Source: Acanthosepion esculentum (Eukaryota > Mollusca > Cephalopoda > Sepiida > Sepiidae). From it: a DNA stretch of 64,000 bases. Position 1 is the first letter of the stretch. Each line of letters begins with the position of its first letter. A program made the translations under genes and the position numbers. The stretch lies in the NCBI GenBank assembly GCA_964036315.1, contig OZ038517.1, forward strand, positions 47,269,309 through 47,333,308, in the 5' to 3' direction. Under the pieces are notes generated by a model. That model was given only the letters and a program-made list of their open reading frames with translations, made no database searches and was not told the origin of the DNA. This document shows, one piece after another, positions 1 through 9,602 of the stretch.

Positions 1-548
1 TAACTATTTAAGTTTAATATTATAAACACACGCACACCGATTTCTTTCATTCTAACCTGAAGAAGCCCATCTAATGGAAGCAAAACATGAAGACTGCAAA
101 AGAGTTTTCCACTTTGTGTGATTTATCAAATATATATATATATATGTATGTATGTAATCAAATGGATAAATACAGGTGAATGCACGAGCAAGTGTTCGTA
201 TACAAAGATATATACCCTACAGAGTAAGAAAAAACAGCTACATAACATAATTTAATATATCAAAAATATACATAATACTCTACATTAATTGCCCAACTCA
301 GAGTTTCAGGCATCTTTCCATCTTCAGGGGCAAGTTTAGGGTGACACCATTAGTTTAATATTTTTGGTTATCGTGAGATATTTTATTGTTATAATGGATT
401 ATTATTGTTGTTAAGTATTTAATACACACAGACACACACACAGACATGTGTGTTGGTTCTAATTCCAATTCGAATGACCACAAAAAACTCCCCCCAACGA
501 TTTATAGACAAAACACACAGTTGTATAGTCCGAGAGTAAATAGTGTAA
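1..548. repeat. Left arm of a 0.55-kb inverted repeat
   Basis: Bases 1-548 match the reverse complement of 6438-6979 almost throughout, with scattered substitutions and small indels (roughly 94% identity by eye). Shared landmarks are a CCTGAAGAAGCCCATCTAAT block near 55-75, a (TA)n plus (GTAT)n tract near 130-155, and the GCATCTTTCCATCTTCAGGG block near 310-330. The arm starts at the first base of the window, so its true outer end is not visible. The inner end passes into sequence resembling the SINE-A tail. The element type is unknown; PLE terminal repeats or a foldback element are possible. Confidence 0.85.
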
Positions 549-1400
549 ATAATGGTAACTCCTCATCCCAGAAATTCAGTGATAACAACAACAAAGATGA
601 GGACAATAGTCCGAATGTAAATAGTGTAAATAATGATAACTCCTCATCCCAGGAATTCAGTGATAACAACAACAAAGATGAGGACAATAGTCCGAATGCA
701 AATAGTGTAAATAATGATAACTCCTCATCCCAGAAATTCAGTGATAACAACAACAAAGATGAGGACAGTAGTCTGAATGTAAATAGTGTAAATAATGATA
801 ACTCCTCATCCCAGAAATTCAGTGATAACAACAACAAAGATGAGGACAATAGTCCGAATGTAAATAGTGTAAATAATGATAACTCCTCATCCCAGAAATT
901 CAGTGATAATAACAACAAAGATGAGGACAATAGTCCGAATGCAAATAGTGTAAATAATGATAACTCCTCATCCCAGAAATTCAGTGATAACAACAACAAA
1001 GATGAGGACAATAGTCCGAATGTAAATAGTGTAAATAATGATAACTCCTCATCCCAGAAATTCAGTGATAACAACAACAAAGATGAGGACAATAGTCTGA
1101 ATGTAAATAGTGTAAATAATGATAACTCCTCATCCCAGAAATTCAGTGATAACAACAACAAAGATGAGGACAATAGTCTGAATGTAAATAGTGTAAATAA
1201 TGATAACTCCTCATCACAGAAATTCAGTGATAACAACAACAAAGATGAGGACAATAGTCTGAATGTAAATAGTGTAAATAATGATAACTCCTCATCCCAG
1301 AAATTCAGTGATAACAACAACAAGATGAGGACAATAGTCTGAATGTAAATAGTGTAAATAATAACTCCTCATCCCAGAAATTCAGTGATAACAACAACAA
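533..1400 (+). repeat. 81-bp minisatellite (about 10.7 units)
   Basis: An 81-bp unit is repeated in tandem with only a few substitutions per copy; the last unit carries small deletions. Each unit contains GATGAGGACAATAGTCCGAA, the same block found in the 3' tail of the SINE-A copies at 8870, 52150, 56160 and 62900, followed by a diverged form of the next ~45 bases of that tail. Because 81 is divisible by three, both strands stay open for about 270-300 codons, giving an Asn/Ser/Asp-rich translation on the plus strand. I read that as a consequence of the repeat, not as a gene. Confidence 0.93.
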
Positions 1401-1985
1401 AGATAGGGACGATACACTGAATATTGATTGTATAAATTTCTTATTCCAGGAATTCAGAGCATATGACAGATACCTGAAGCAGATTGAAGGACCTGATTGC
1501 CTAAATGTTGACAGTATGATAACCAAGATGGCAAAGCAAATAATAAGATAAAAACCTGAAGATGGTTGGCGGATACAATGGCCAAAACATTGTATAAACA
1601 ACCTGGTTTATAGATATGAGGAACCTGATATAAAAAGGTTATTGGTGACTTTAAGATAAACCGGAATCAAGCCTTTGACTCAGTGGGAGTTTCACAAAGT
1701 GAACATCTTAAACCTCTGTTGGCTTGTTTATCTAGAGACTGTTCAGGAGTGGGATGTAACAGAAGCTCAAGTTTAATATGAAGAACCTGAACGCCTACAC
1801 TCAGCTCTGGATTGTATCCCAGTCCCATAATGTTTTGCCAGACAGCTTAAAATTTGTTGATTTCTCTGAAATTTTATTTAAATCACATTTTCTTCATTCA
1901 GATTATTGGTTGTTGCAATTCAGGGATAAATGCATTGGAGGCTCCATGCGCTGTGGTTAATACAATTGAATCAGTTTGGTTAAAA
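1401..1985. other. Degenerate SINE-A-like tail and unassigned sequence
   Basis: No gene is visible. Around 1553-1602 the sequence ACCTGAAGATGGTTGG followed by GGCCAAAACATTGT resembles the SINE-A core (CTGAAGAAGG ... GGCCGAAACGTTGT), so the stretch after the minisatellite is probably an old relative of that family. The remainder contains only short open frames with no recognisable similarity. Confidence 0.4.
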
Positions 1986-1989
1986 AATT

Positions 1990-2040
1990 CTTTTTTTTTA
2001 ATCATTTCACCCCAAGTAAGGTGATAATGCCACGAGGACC
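1990..2040 (-). repeat. LINE-A 3' end (short fragment)
   Basis: An oligo-T run followed by ATTTCACCCCAAGTAAGGT is the reverse complement of the poly(A)-tipped LINE-A 3' terminus seen many times in the window. The fragment is cut off at about 2040 by LINE-C sequence; LINE-A resumes near 2496. Confidence 0.75.
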
Positions 2041-2495
2041 TCAAACTGAAACCCAACCTCAAGTGGAACTCTCATATACCATCCATCGCTAAAGACGCAA
2101 AGATCGGATCTCTGTATTCCTCCAGTAAGTACCTGACTCCTCATTCTGTCCTCTACTTTGAAAAGAGCCAGAACAGGGCGGAAATGGCGTACTGTAGCCA
2201 TATTTGGCTGAGAGCTGCCCTGTCCTCATTTTCTAATCTTGATAGAATTCAAAAGCATCTCTGAGTCCTTGTTGGAGAAGAATTATTTTCCACCCTTCAA
2301 CTACTCTCTCACAGGCGGGATATGGTGTGGTCTGTCACTGTTCCATCACTACTTCCATGGAAAGGGCTCAGATGAACTACATTCCTTGGTTCCACCAGGT
2401 CTAAACTTCACGTCTAGGACTCACCATGCCACTTACATAGTAGCAAACGATCCACATTTGCTTGGTATTCCACCAGCAGGAAATTCCACAGTATG
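2041..2495 (+). pseudogene. LINE-C fragment: C-terminal part of a non-LTR reverse transcriptase ORF
   Basis: Translation across frames gives the conserved C-terminal pattern of jockey/CR1-like LINE proteins: a tract ending YLTPHSVLYFEKS, then MAYCSHIW, NLDRIQKHL, LFHHYFHGKGSDELHSLVPP and RTHHATYIVA. In that family this region follows the palm and thumb of the reverse transcriptase. The copy contains stops and frameshifts (for example after IQKHL) and lacks the catalytic part, so it is dead. The same subfamily recurs at 56630-57660. It lies between two pieces of LINE-A, so it is either nested in or recombined with that element. Confidence 0.8.
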
Positions 2496-3072
2496 AATAC
2501 ATTTTTGAAGATTGCAGGTGGCAAAAATGCAAGAAATCAGAAGGGAGTTCCACAAGCGAGAAGTGCAAGAAAAGGACAGGTTCAGTGATTTTGGCAATTG
2601 GCATTGAATTTTTTGAAGATTGTAGGTGGCAGGGATGGAAGAAATCAAAATGGAGTTCCACAAATGAAAAAGTCTGAGAAAAGAAACTATTAAAATATGG
2701 TTGCATCTAGCTAGTTCAACAGTAAAACGTTGAGCCCTATTTGCCAGTCTAGTAGCATGCTTAATGTAGTTGAAACACTGAGGAAAAAAACTCCACAGAA
2801 CTGTTGGCATGAAAATATTTGTAGAAAAAAATAAGCCATTCACTTTGGTGAGATAGTGACTGAAGTCGAGATGCCAGGTTAGGATCAATAACATTAAAGG
2901 CACTTCTTTGAATTTTGCCAGGAATCTTGAGATGTCCAGCAGGAGCACCAGACCAAATATGGCAGCAGCTGTATTCAAGGCATGGAAGAATGTTAGATTT
3001 AGATGAAGTCTGACAAAAACATTTTTCTGAAAAGACACAGTGAACCAACTTAGCTAGCAGTAGATGTACCAA
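2496..3072 (-). pseudogene. LINE-A fragment: C-terminal reverse-transcriptase ORF
   Basis: The minus strand encodes the LINE-A C-terminus: FFHALNTAAAIFGLVLLLD, IQRSAFNVIDPNLASRLQSL, FYKYFHANSSVEF, and HATRLANRAQRFTVELARCN followed by LWNS. These match, in order, the same region of the better copies at 31370-32284 and 63235-63960. It is frameshifted. The segment around LWNSILIS ... NLQKIQC is duplicated (LWNSLLIS ... NLQKCIH), giving two copies of the last ~35 codons. The catalytic domain is absent. Confidence 0.82.
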
Positions 3073-3075
3073 CTA

Positions 3076-4095
3076 ATTCAATATAGTTGCTCCACTACAA
3101 AATCTCCAGGCAATTCAGAGGACTGAGCAAATTCCATGAAGAAGATATCCTTATATTAGTCAAGAATATGGACAAAATACATCAACTCCGAAAACAATTC
3201 CAAAATAATTATGTCCTTAAATTTACATATGAACTTATTAATCATAATAAATTTCCTTTTCAAGATATATTAATAAACACTCATCATAATAAATTCACTA
3301 TTTCCCAATATGAAAAATCTACCAGCATAAGTTTGTGCACCCTTAAAAGAGTGAATGCACAAAGTGTTATAAAATAGCAATTATAAAAAAACCCCTAATA
3401 AACCATGCAAAAACTAATTCTTCCACAAAACAGATCTTCTACAGTGAACTAAGAAGCACAAAACAAACCCTTATTAATAATGACTTTCCTAATTATATTG
3501 TTGATGAAGAAATAAGATGCTCTATCAGTAATGCTAATATAAAACAAATTAATATAATACTGCTTTGACTAACCCCAAACATATTAATTTTCTATATCAT
3601 AACCAAATGCATTCTGATTATAAGCAAGATGAACATATCTTAAAAAAAATGAATAAATACCAACATATCAACCACAGATGCTACTAAAAAAAAAAATAAA
3701 TTAATTATAGACAACACTAAATCCAGTATGTCCAGTTTAATCATTTTTAAGGATTCTTCCATATCAATCAATGTGTTTTAGAAAACTAACATTGTATATA
3801 AATTTAAATGTCCTCTGGGAGACTGTATCTCCAACGGTAAAAATAATATTTATATTGGCCATATTACAACCATGTTGTCTTGGCGGTTGAGTTTTCATTT
3901 GAATGACATGTCTAGCATCTCTAAACACATACAACAGCATGCTTATCCACATTTGCAATTTAGAAAAATTCTTGTTGAAAATACATCCATACTTTTTCAT
4001 GAAAATAATAAACATAAACTAAAAATTCTTGAAACTCTCTATATTAAAAAATTGAAACCAAACCTTAAGAATGTTCTAAAATGTTTACAATAGAT
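3076..4095 (+). pseudogene. Degenerate Penelope-like element: reverse transcriptase end plus GIY-YIG-type endonuclease
   Basis: Three frames together give a PLE C-terminus. At 3210-3340 LKFTYELINHNKFPFQDILI resembles the PLE reverse-transcriptase block around the FLD motif. At 3430-3530 KQTLINNDFPNYIVDEEI matches the segment linking reverse transcriptase and endonuclease. At 3800-4090 are CPLGDCISNGKNNIYIGH, LSWRLSFHL, FRKILVENTSILFHENN and ILETLYIKKLKPNL, typical of the PLE GIY-YIG endonuclease (the YIG half is visible). PLEs copy RNA into DNA at nicked ends. Stops and frameshifts make this copy inactive. A related endonuclease tail lies at 19240-19470 on the other strand. Confidence 0.85.
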
Positions 4096-4503
4096 TGACT
4101 AAAATATCAAGGTCAATATTAATAGTCTCTGATACTATTTTCTTCCTTTTGAAAATGAACTCTTCACACATCATAATTAGTTACCTGGCCTAGAGCGTAA
4201 ACATACACTGCATGGCACAAAAATTAGCAGTCCTCACTCCACACATAAAATTATAACTTTCGTATGAGCAGAGCAATTTTGTCTTTGGAAATAATGAACA
4301 CTACATTTTTTGTCTTTAAAACTCACCCTGAGGATGAAATTGTGTTAATGTTGAAAGTACTTGGAATAAGACAATATGCATCAACACAGTAATTTTCTCT
4401 CTTCTTTTAATACCAACACCAAAAAGCTCATCTGGGAATATGAACAGATTCTATTGAAAATAAGTGAACAGACCTTGTCTAAATTGTTCAATGAAACTTA
4501 CCT

Positions 4504-4541
<38 letters not shown>

Positions 4542-4560
4542 CAGACTATTCTGTCATATT
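4096..4560 (+). repeat. PLE terminal region running into a second PLE 5' end and (TA)n
   Basis: After the endonuclease stop, ACTCACCCTGAGGATGA and TGAAAGTACTTGGAATAA (4320-4370) match the PLE block that reads CCTGAGGATGATATCAGAGG ... TCGAAAGTACTTGGGTTAA near 19050-19090. It is followed by coding-like sequence FNTNTKKLIWEYEQILLKIS and LSKLFNETYLN, the PLE N-terminal peptide also seen at 10560-10670 and 11604-11700. An end followed directly by a new beginning is what tandem PLE copies with shared terminal repeats look like. The reading breaks off in (TA)n at 4506-4534. Confidence 0.65.
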
Positions 4561-4734
4561 TGACATATGAGGGTCAAGCAGCTCTTTTATTAGAGCCAAC
4601 AGCCAGACTACCTTGATTTGATTATATTGGGAAGGTTTGTGCAGAACAGACCACACTTTTTGTAAGAGCCGAATATATATGCATTATTATTGGATACAGT
4701 TAAGTAAAGCATCAATTTTATCAAAATCACCTTT

Positions 4735-4860
4735 ATTTTAAATAGAGTTGTACTTTTTGACTACTGTAAATAGATATATAGGCTTCGTCAGTAATGTAGC
4801 CAGGGTCAGCAGTACATATGCTAATTTTATATCTCATGTATGATGCTTAAAATTAGCTTC
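4735..4860. repeat. Dispersed repeat shared with 25905-26015
   Basis: The stretch containing GTAGCCAGGGTCAGCAGTAC and TCTCATGTATGATG is repeated, diverged, at 25905-26015 on the same strand. No coding sequence or terminal repeats are visible, and the family is unknown to me. Confidence 0.6.
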
Positions 4861-4888
4861 AAAAGACACACAATACTCGAGTATATAT

Positions 4889-4930
4889 GGTATCTATCTA
4901 TCTATCTATCTATATATATATATATATATT
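4889..4930. repeat. (TATC)n followed by (TA)n microsatellite
   Basis: About six TATC units pass directly into TA dinucleotides. The tract abuts the ribozyme end of the HHR-SINE copy at 4934, as (TA)n also does at the copies at 39250 and 46030. Confidence 0.95.
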
Positions 4931-4933
4931 TTT

Positions 4934-4991
4934 GTCATCCACAGACAGACTGTTGTCGCTGTTTCACAGCTCATCAGTGTGGCTAGGCGTC
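4934..4991 (-). ncRNA. Hammerhead ribozyme, type I, inactive copy
   Basis: The minus strand has CTGATGA, stem II GCTGT/ACAGC with loop GAA, stem III ACA/TGT, the cleavage triplet GTC, and stem I CCACA/TGTGG. The GAAA element after stem II reads GACAA here, so conserved core residues are disrupted and self-cleavage is not expected. Confidence 0.8.
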
Positions 4992-5250
4992 CGGTTGCCT
5001 CTAGCTAGGATTGAAACCCGACTGAATTTGCGTCAGTCCGAACTTCTCCCACTAAGCCGTCAGCTTACGGTACGGGATGAAGGTGAATTTTAGCGAGTTT
5101 ATTTTTAGATTCGGATAAACACACAGTGACTGAGAGTGACTCAATTCTGTCGAAGAGTCGTGCAATATTAGCTTAAATAGTCACTGTTTACAAATTCACA
5201 CCTCAAACCAGAGGGCTCAACCGAAATTAATTTTTCAAGAGCTAATATTT
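4934..5250 (-). mobile_element. HHR-SINE copy 1 (tRNA-like SINE with hammerhead ribozyme)
   Basis: On the minus strand, in order: a ~150-bp 5' region with TTTGTAAACAGTGACTATTT; a tRNA-like segment with an A-box-like GGCTTAGTGGG (near 5045-5060) and a B-box-like GTTTCAATCCT (near 5010-5020); then a hammerhead ribozyme at 4934-4991. It aligns over its full ~315 bp with copies at 38977-39249 and 46030-46545. Pol III transcription from the internal boxes is inferred from tRNA-derived SINEs in general. The ribozyme core is mutated in this copy. The 5' end fades into oligo-T at ~5250. Confidence 0.8.
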
Positions 5251-5252
5251 TT

Positions 5253-6365
5253 TTTTTTTTTATATATATATAGTATGAAATCAAATCTCTTGTGTATGTT
5301 TTCTGCATGAAAATATGTTTATACATAAATGAAGAAAATCACCGATACCTCAACAAATGAAGCTTGGCACTTTTATATGCTATATGTCTACATGTTTACA
5401 AAATTTTACTTTTACTGAATTTCAAATACCAAGCCAGCAATTGTAATTTTACTTGAACTGGTTTCTTCCCTTTGCCTTGCTGACATTTTTCAGGACTGCT
5501 AATTTCTCTGTGTCTGGCATTGACGTTATCTTCTGCTTTTGCAGAGAGATCATTCCTCCCACCCCATACCTGACTTTGAAAAAAAAAAAGAAACCTGAAA
5601 CATTTCACTTTGTTTAACTTGATTTGATTTTCTTTCTTTCTTTCTATCTTTCTTTCTTTTTGTTCAAATGGTTTGAAAAGTGGGGATGCTTTTGAAAACC
5701 TTTTTCTTCAAGTTGGTTTCCTGCTCCTTTTGTTCTTGTTTTTTTAGTTTTTTGTTTATTTTATGATGCCAAACCAAAGTTCACTTCTCTCTCTCTCTCA
5801 CTGGAAGTCACAAATGTCTGTCAAGTTACACAACAAAAGATGATGCAATGCCCATTCCCCTGCAAAATAAAAACAAGACAAAAACAAATCAAGGTATTCT
5901 TTGCCATGAGGAAGAAAAACAAACAAACAAACCCTCAGAGTTTGGATTTCAGTGTAAAAATGATTATACAAATAGTAAAGTGTGGAATTTTTTCATCAAA
6001 GCTAGTGAAGAAAGTTACCCAAAAATTTGTAGAATAATTTTACTCAGAAATTTGGAAAACAGAAGTGTTTAAAACAATTACTTCGTTTTTTTTTTGTATA
6101 CAAAGATCATTGTATGGATTTAATCTGTTTCCAGATATGATATCCAATGGTGAGGTTTGGAAAAAGAATTTTCACATGAAAAAAATATTGTACCTGCGAA
6201 ATTTTTTTAAAATAATTTCATCCCATGCAAGATAATAGTGCTGCAATGGGTTATTGGTGAGAGTAAAAGAATTTAGCAAGGAGAAATAACAATAAAATAA
6301 AAAATTTCAGTAAAACAAAAGATGGCAATAGACATTGCATTTAAATCTTTGACCTTTATATTATA
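5253..6365. other. No gene recognised; CTTT microsatellite
   Basis: AT-rich sequence with only short open frames and no similarity I recognise. A (CTTT)n-like tract lies at about 5627-5660 and a (TC)n tract near 5789-5800. Near 6220-6245 CATCCCATGCAAGATAATAG faintly recalls a LINE-A 3' end, but too weakly to call. Confidence 0.5.
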
Positions 6366-6415
6366 GAATTGTGAGAAAAAAAAAACTTATAGTTTTTTTT
6401 TCTCACAATTCTCAC
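6366..6415. repeat. Short near-perfect hairpin
   Basis: AGAATTGTGAG followed by an A-run, a short spacer, then a T-run and CTCACAATTCT form a near-perfect inverted repeat with arms of about 22 bases. No gene lies next to it, so a terminator role is not supported. Confidence 0.75.
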
Positions 6416-6437
6416 CTCTGAAAACACACATCCAGTG

Positions 6438-6979
6438 TTTTATTCGCATTCGGACTATACAACTTTGTGTTTTGTCTATAAATTGTTGGAGGGAGTATTT
6501 TGTGGTCATTTGAAATGGAATTAGAACCAACGCACATGTTTGTGTGTGTGTGTGTGTTAAATACTTAACAACAATAATAATCCATTATAACAATAAAATA
6601 TCTCACAATAACCAGAAATATTAAACTAATGGTGTCACCCTAAACTTGCCCCTGAAGATGGAAAGATGCCTGAAATTCTGAGTTGGGCAATTAATGTAGA
6701 GTATTATGTATATTTTTGATATATTAAATTAAAATAGATGTTAGCTGTTTTTTCTTACTCTGTAGGGTATATACCTTTGTATACGAACACTTGCTCGTGC
6801 ATTTACCTGTAATTATCCATTTTTATTACATACATATATATATATTATTTGATGAATCACACAAAGTGGAAAACTCTTTTGCTGACTTCATGTTTTGCTT
6901 TCATTAGATGGGCTTCTTCAGGTTAGAATGAAAGAAATCGGTGTGTGTGTGTTTGTAGTATTAAACTTAAATAGTTAAT
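6438..6979. repeat. Right arm of the 0.55-kb inverted repeat
   Basis: This is the reverse complement of 1-548, including GCCCCTGAAGATGGAAAGAT (6648-6667), the GTGTGT tract, and the block ending TTAGATGGGCTTCTTCAGG (6904-6922). The (TA)n/(GTAT)n tract inside the arm differs in length between the two arms. The inner ends lie about 5.9 kb apart. Confidence 0.85.
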
Positions 6980-7183
6980 ACCTGTTTGTTAGGCTGAGGC
7001 GTCTTCTTGTCGGAATGAAAGAACAAAACAGTGTGATTTTTGTATGCAAGCTGTTAATGCCTGTCTGTTTGTTAGGCATCTTTCGCTCTATAAAACCGTT
7101 TCTCACTTTGTATGATTTATGAAAAACCGTGTTCAGATTCTCTATCCTATAAAAACACACACACACACACATATATTTTAAAT

Positions 7184-7650
7184 AAAAACAGACCACTTTA
7201 AGGTTCCATATAATAAATTATTTCACCACAGCCCTTTTAAAGGACAGCGGATCATCAGATTTTATTTCCAAAGGTTGAAACGAAAAATGAAAAGAAATTT
7301 ACACATTTATGACGGGCAGTAATAAGTAAATTAACGAAGTGAGGGAGTGAAGCGGGTAGAGAGACATGATTGAGTTAGATGTAACATTTCTATTCTTTCA
7401 AATTTAAATTTTTAGAGGAAATCCAAACATTGACACATTAAATCTGTTAACGGAAGTTATATATTGATATGGGAGGGGGATAGGACAAAAAGGCATAAAG
7501 AGAAAGGGAGAGAAAGAAGTTGTGATAAAGTGTCATTAGTTTTCTTTGGAATGGACGCTGTTTTTTGCTTTACTCTGAGAGTTCATAAATATTATAATTT
7601 TTTATATAAGTTTGAATGTTTAAACAGTGTAAGGAATTTAATTATATGTT
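7184..7650. repeat. Dispersed ~470-bp repeat, copy 1 (hammerhead-like hairpin)
   Basis: The whole stretch is repeated at 46636-47142 on the same strand with high identity; landmarks are CAGACCACTTTAAGGTTCC, TACACATTTATGACGGGCAG and TTTGAATGTTTAAACAGT. On the minus strand it contains CTGATGA (complement of 7252-7258), a 12-bp imperfect stem (7225-7251), and GAAA (complement of 7221-7224), the layout of a hammerhead core with a long stem II. No pairing stem I is obvious, so ribozyme activity is not claimed. (TA)n follows at 7657-7678. Confidence 0.8.
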
Positions 7651-7789
7651 AGTTAATATATATATATATATATATATACGCACATACACACACAAACCTA
7701 TCTGTTTATTTACATAAGAGGAAAACAATCTATCTACTTCATTTCAATAAGAGGAAAACAATAGAACTTATGGTTACATCCAGCTATTT

Positions 7790-8190
7790 TATTTTAAATT
7801 GGTATCACCCCAAGCAAGGCAGTAAAACTGCTAAGACACAACGGGTTACAGAGTGTGGAAGCATTTGGAACAGAAACATTAATAATGGAAGAAGAAAGAG
7901 TAATCAGAAGGACAATACATAGCAATTGACATTTCATTTAAATTTTGGCAGATTAAACTTAACTGGAAAGCATGGAGCCAGAAGGTAGTTCCACAAGTGA
8001 GAAGTGTGAGAAAAGAAACTGTTAGGCATGGAACTTATGGCTACATCTAGCTCAACGATAAATTGATGAGAGAGTCTAGTACTGCACTTAAATTTAAAAA
8101 CTCTAGGTACCATAGCGAAGTCCTCATCCGAACAATTACCATGAAAGTATTTATAGAAAAGACACTGTTGTAATCTAGAAAGTGTTACTT
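7790..8190 (-). repeat. LINE-A 3' end, 5'-truncated
   Basis: The stretch starts with TATCACCCCAAGCAAGGCAG, the LINE-A 3' terminus read in reverse. It continues through the complement of the C-terminal codons (the GTTCCACAAG block) to ATTACCATGAAAGTATTTAT, the complement of the YKYFHGN region. The 5' part is missing, as expected for incomplete reverse transcription. Confidence 0.85.
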
Positions 8191-8401
8191 AATGAGGAAT
8201 AACCAAAACGAAGGTTGGAAATGAAATGGTTATCTTTATAACATCAATAAAATACAACACTCACCAGCGGCGTGAAATAGGTAAACCACTGATCGTGGTG
8301 GACTACTTAAACAGCATATTACCCCCACTTAAAATAGTGTCCAACGTATTTATGAGGATTGGAACATGCCCATTAGTGTTTATAGGTATGGTATATAACA
8401 T

Positions 8402-8459
8402 ATTTAATTCGAATAAAGTGTTTATTTCATGTTTCATCTGTTTTTACATGTTTAAAATG
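8402..8459. repeat. 58-bp segment shared with 29341-29399
   Basis: The block around GAATAAAGTGTTTATTTCAT and ATGTTTAAAATGTCT occurs nearly unchanged at 29341-29399. Here SINE-A begins immediately after it; at 29.4 kb no SINE-A follows, so the second locus may show the empty site of a related host repeat. Confidence 0.7.
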
Positions 8460-8461
8460 TC

Positions 8462-8768
8462 TCGTATTTACATTAGTCGGACTATTGTCCTCATCTTTGT
8501 CGCCATATTTGTCACAACGTTTCGGCCGTTGTACGCTCCGGCCTTCTTCAGGTGGTTGGAATTTCGAACTGAACCCTTTATTTCGATCACTGGGGTAGAC
8601 TGTTCTAGTTCCACGTGCCATGTTTGATGGATGTCAGTTATCAGTTATCTCCTGCTAATTTTCCCTCTGAAAGTTCTCCACTGCCTTAACTGGGTATTGA
8701 ACTCACACTCTTTGGGTCTGTCACTGGATCTAACCAATGCCTTTATCCACTGTGCCATGTGTCTTTGA
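8462..8768 (-). mobile_element. SINE-A, full-length, minus strand
   Basis: This tRNA-derived SINE, read on the minus strand, runs: head with A box TGGCACAGTGG and B box GAGTTCAATACC; a linker including GACATCCATCAAACATGGCA; core CACCTGAAGAAGGCCGGAGC ... GGCCGAAACGTTGT; and tail GATGAGGACAATAGTCCGAC. The boxes are those of an internal pol III promoter. The core looks like a degenerate hammerhead motif (CTGAAGA, GGCC/GGCC stem, GAAAC). Its head faces the next SINE-A copy, forming a head-to-head pair. Confidence 0.88.
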
Positions 8769-8945
8769 GGACACATGGCACAGTGTATAAAGGGTTCAGT
8801 TCGAAATTCCAACCACCTGAAGAAGGCCGGAGCGTACAACGGCCGAAACATTGTGACAAATATGGCGACAAAGATGAGGACAATAGTCCGACTAATGTAA
8901 ATAGTGTACATAATACCTCATCTCAGAAATATAGACAAATAGAAT
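8769..8945 (+). mobile_element. SINE-A, plus strand, internal deletion
   Basis: The first ~24 bases of the head (A-box region, ending ATAAAGGG) are joined directly to the core at GGGTTCAGTTCG, skipping the B box and linker. In full-length copies ATAAAGG occurs both in the head (GTGGATAAAGGCG) and before the core (GAAATAAAGGGTTC), so the deletion probably arose between these short repeats. The tail is complete. Confidence 0.85.
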
Positions 8946-9143
8946 GTAGAGTCTTTAAAATAATGTTCTTGAAATACATAAATAAGTTTTGGGGGCACTA
9001 GTAACTTATTCAGAATATATTACTGTAGTTTCACATGTAAACCACCACTATTATTTTAATTTTTTCTTCTTAGCCATAATAGCCTATTTGATGTCCTGCA
9101 AAATTGCCTTCTCTTCTCTGGCTATATACCAGCAAACATGCCA

Positions 9144-9285
9144 GAGAGAAGCCATGTCATGTTGGTGAGGAAGTGACTTAAGTTGAGATGCCAGGACAGG
9201 ATTGATTACATTAGAGATCTATCTTTGAATTTTGTCAAGAATCTTGAGATATGTTGCAGGAACACCAAGTCAGATATGGCTATCC
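9144..9285 (-). repeat. LINE-A internal fragment
   Basis: GAAGTGACTTAAGTTGAGAT and ATGCCAGGACAGGATTGATT are the complement of the LINE-A codons for DLASRLQSLSH. The fragment ends near the complement of the GAP-type motif at about 9285. Confidence 0.75.
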
Positions 9286-9530
9286 CAATAACAGATTTCC
9301 AGGAATCGTTCTTGTTACTGTAAATGTTATTTTAGCAGATCCACATATTTGAGTAGACACCCTGTTCTTTACACAGCGTGAATTACATCTACTGTCTTGC
9401 GCATTCAAGAGGCTTAATAAAGAATAATGTGCTCTATGCCAAGGGGTCCAAACTGGCAACCCCCTTTGTACGAGAAACCACTGTCTGATCCTGTCTGCTT
9501 TAGTTTGCTTAACGACAGAAAGCATCACTG
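9286..9530 (-). pseudogene. Possible Tc1-like transposase relic
   Basis: The minus strand reads GLPVWTPWHRAHYSLL and continues to KITFTVTRTIPGN. The LPVWTPWHR part resembles the Tc1 segment just before the catalytic DDE domain (usual form LTPRHRQARL). No terminal repeats are seen and the similarity is short, so this is a weak call. Confidence 0.3.
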
Positions 9531-9602
9531 ACCAGAAAGATTCAATTAAAAAAAAAAAGTTTCTTTAAAAAGAAAGGGTAATTCAACCAGTGTCCATTGA
9601 TT

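Noticed and set aside
446..1342. 298-codon Asn/Ser/Asp-rich open frame
   Set aside because: It is created by an 81-bp (in-frame) minisatellite; the opposite strand is equally open, there is no codon-position bias by eye, and the unit is homologous to a SINE tail.
8226..8627. 133-codon hydrophobic open frame as a host membrane protein
   Set aside because: Its last ~55 codons are SINE-A tail and core read in reverse, and the first part has no recognisable similarity.
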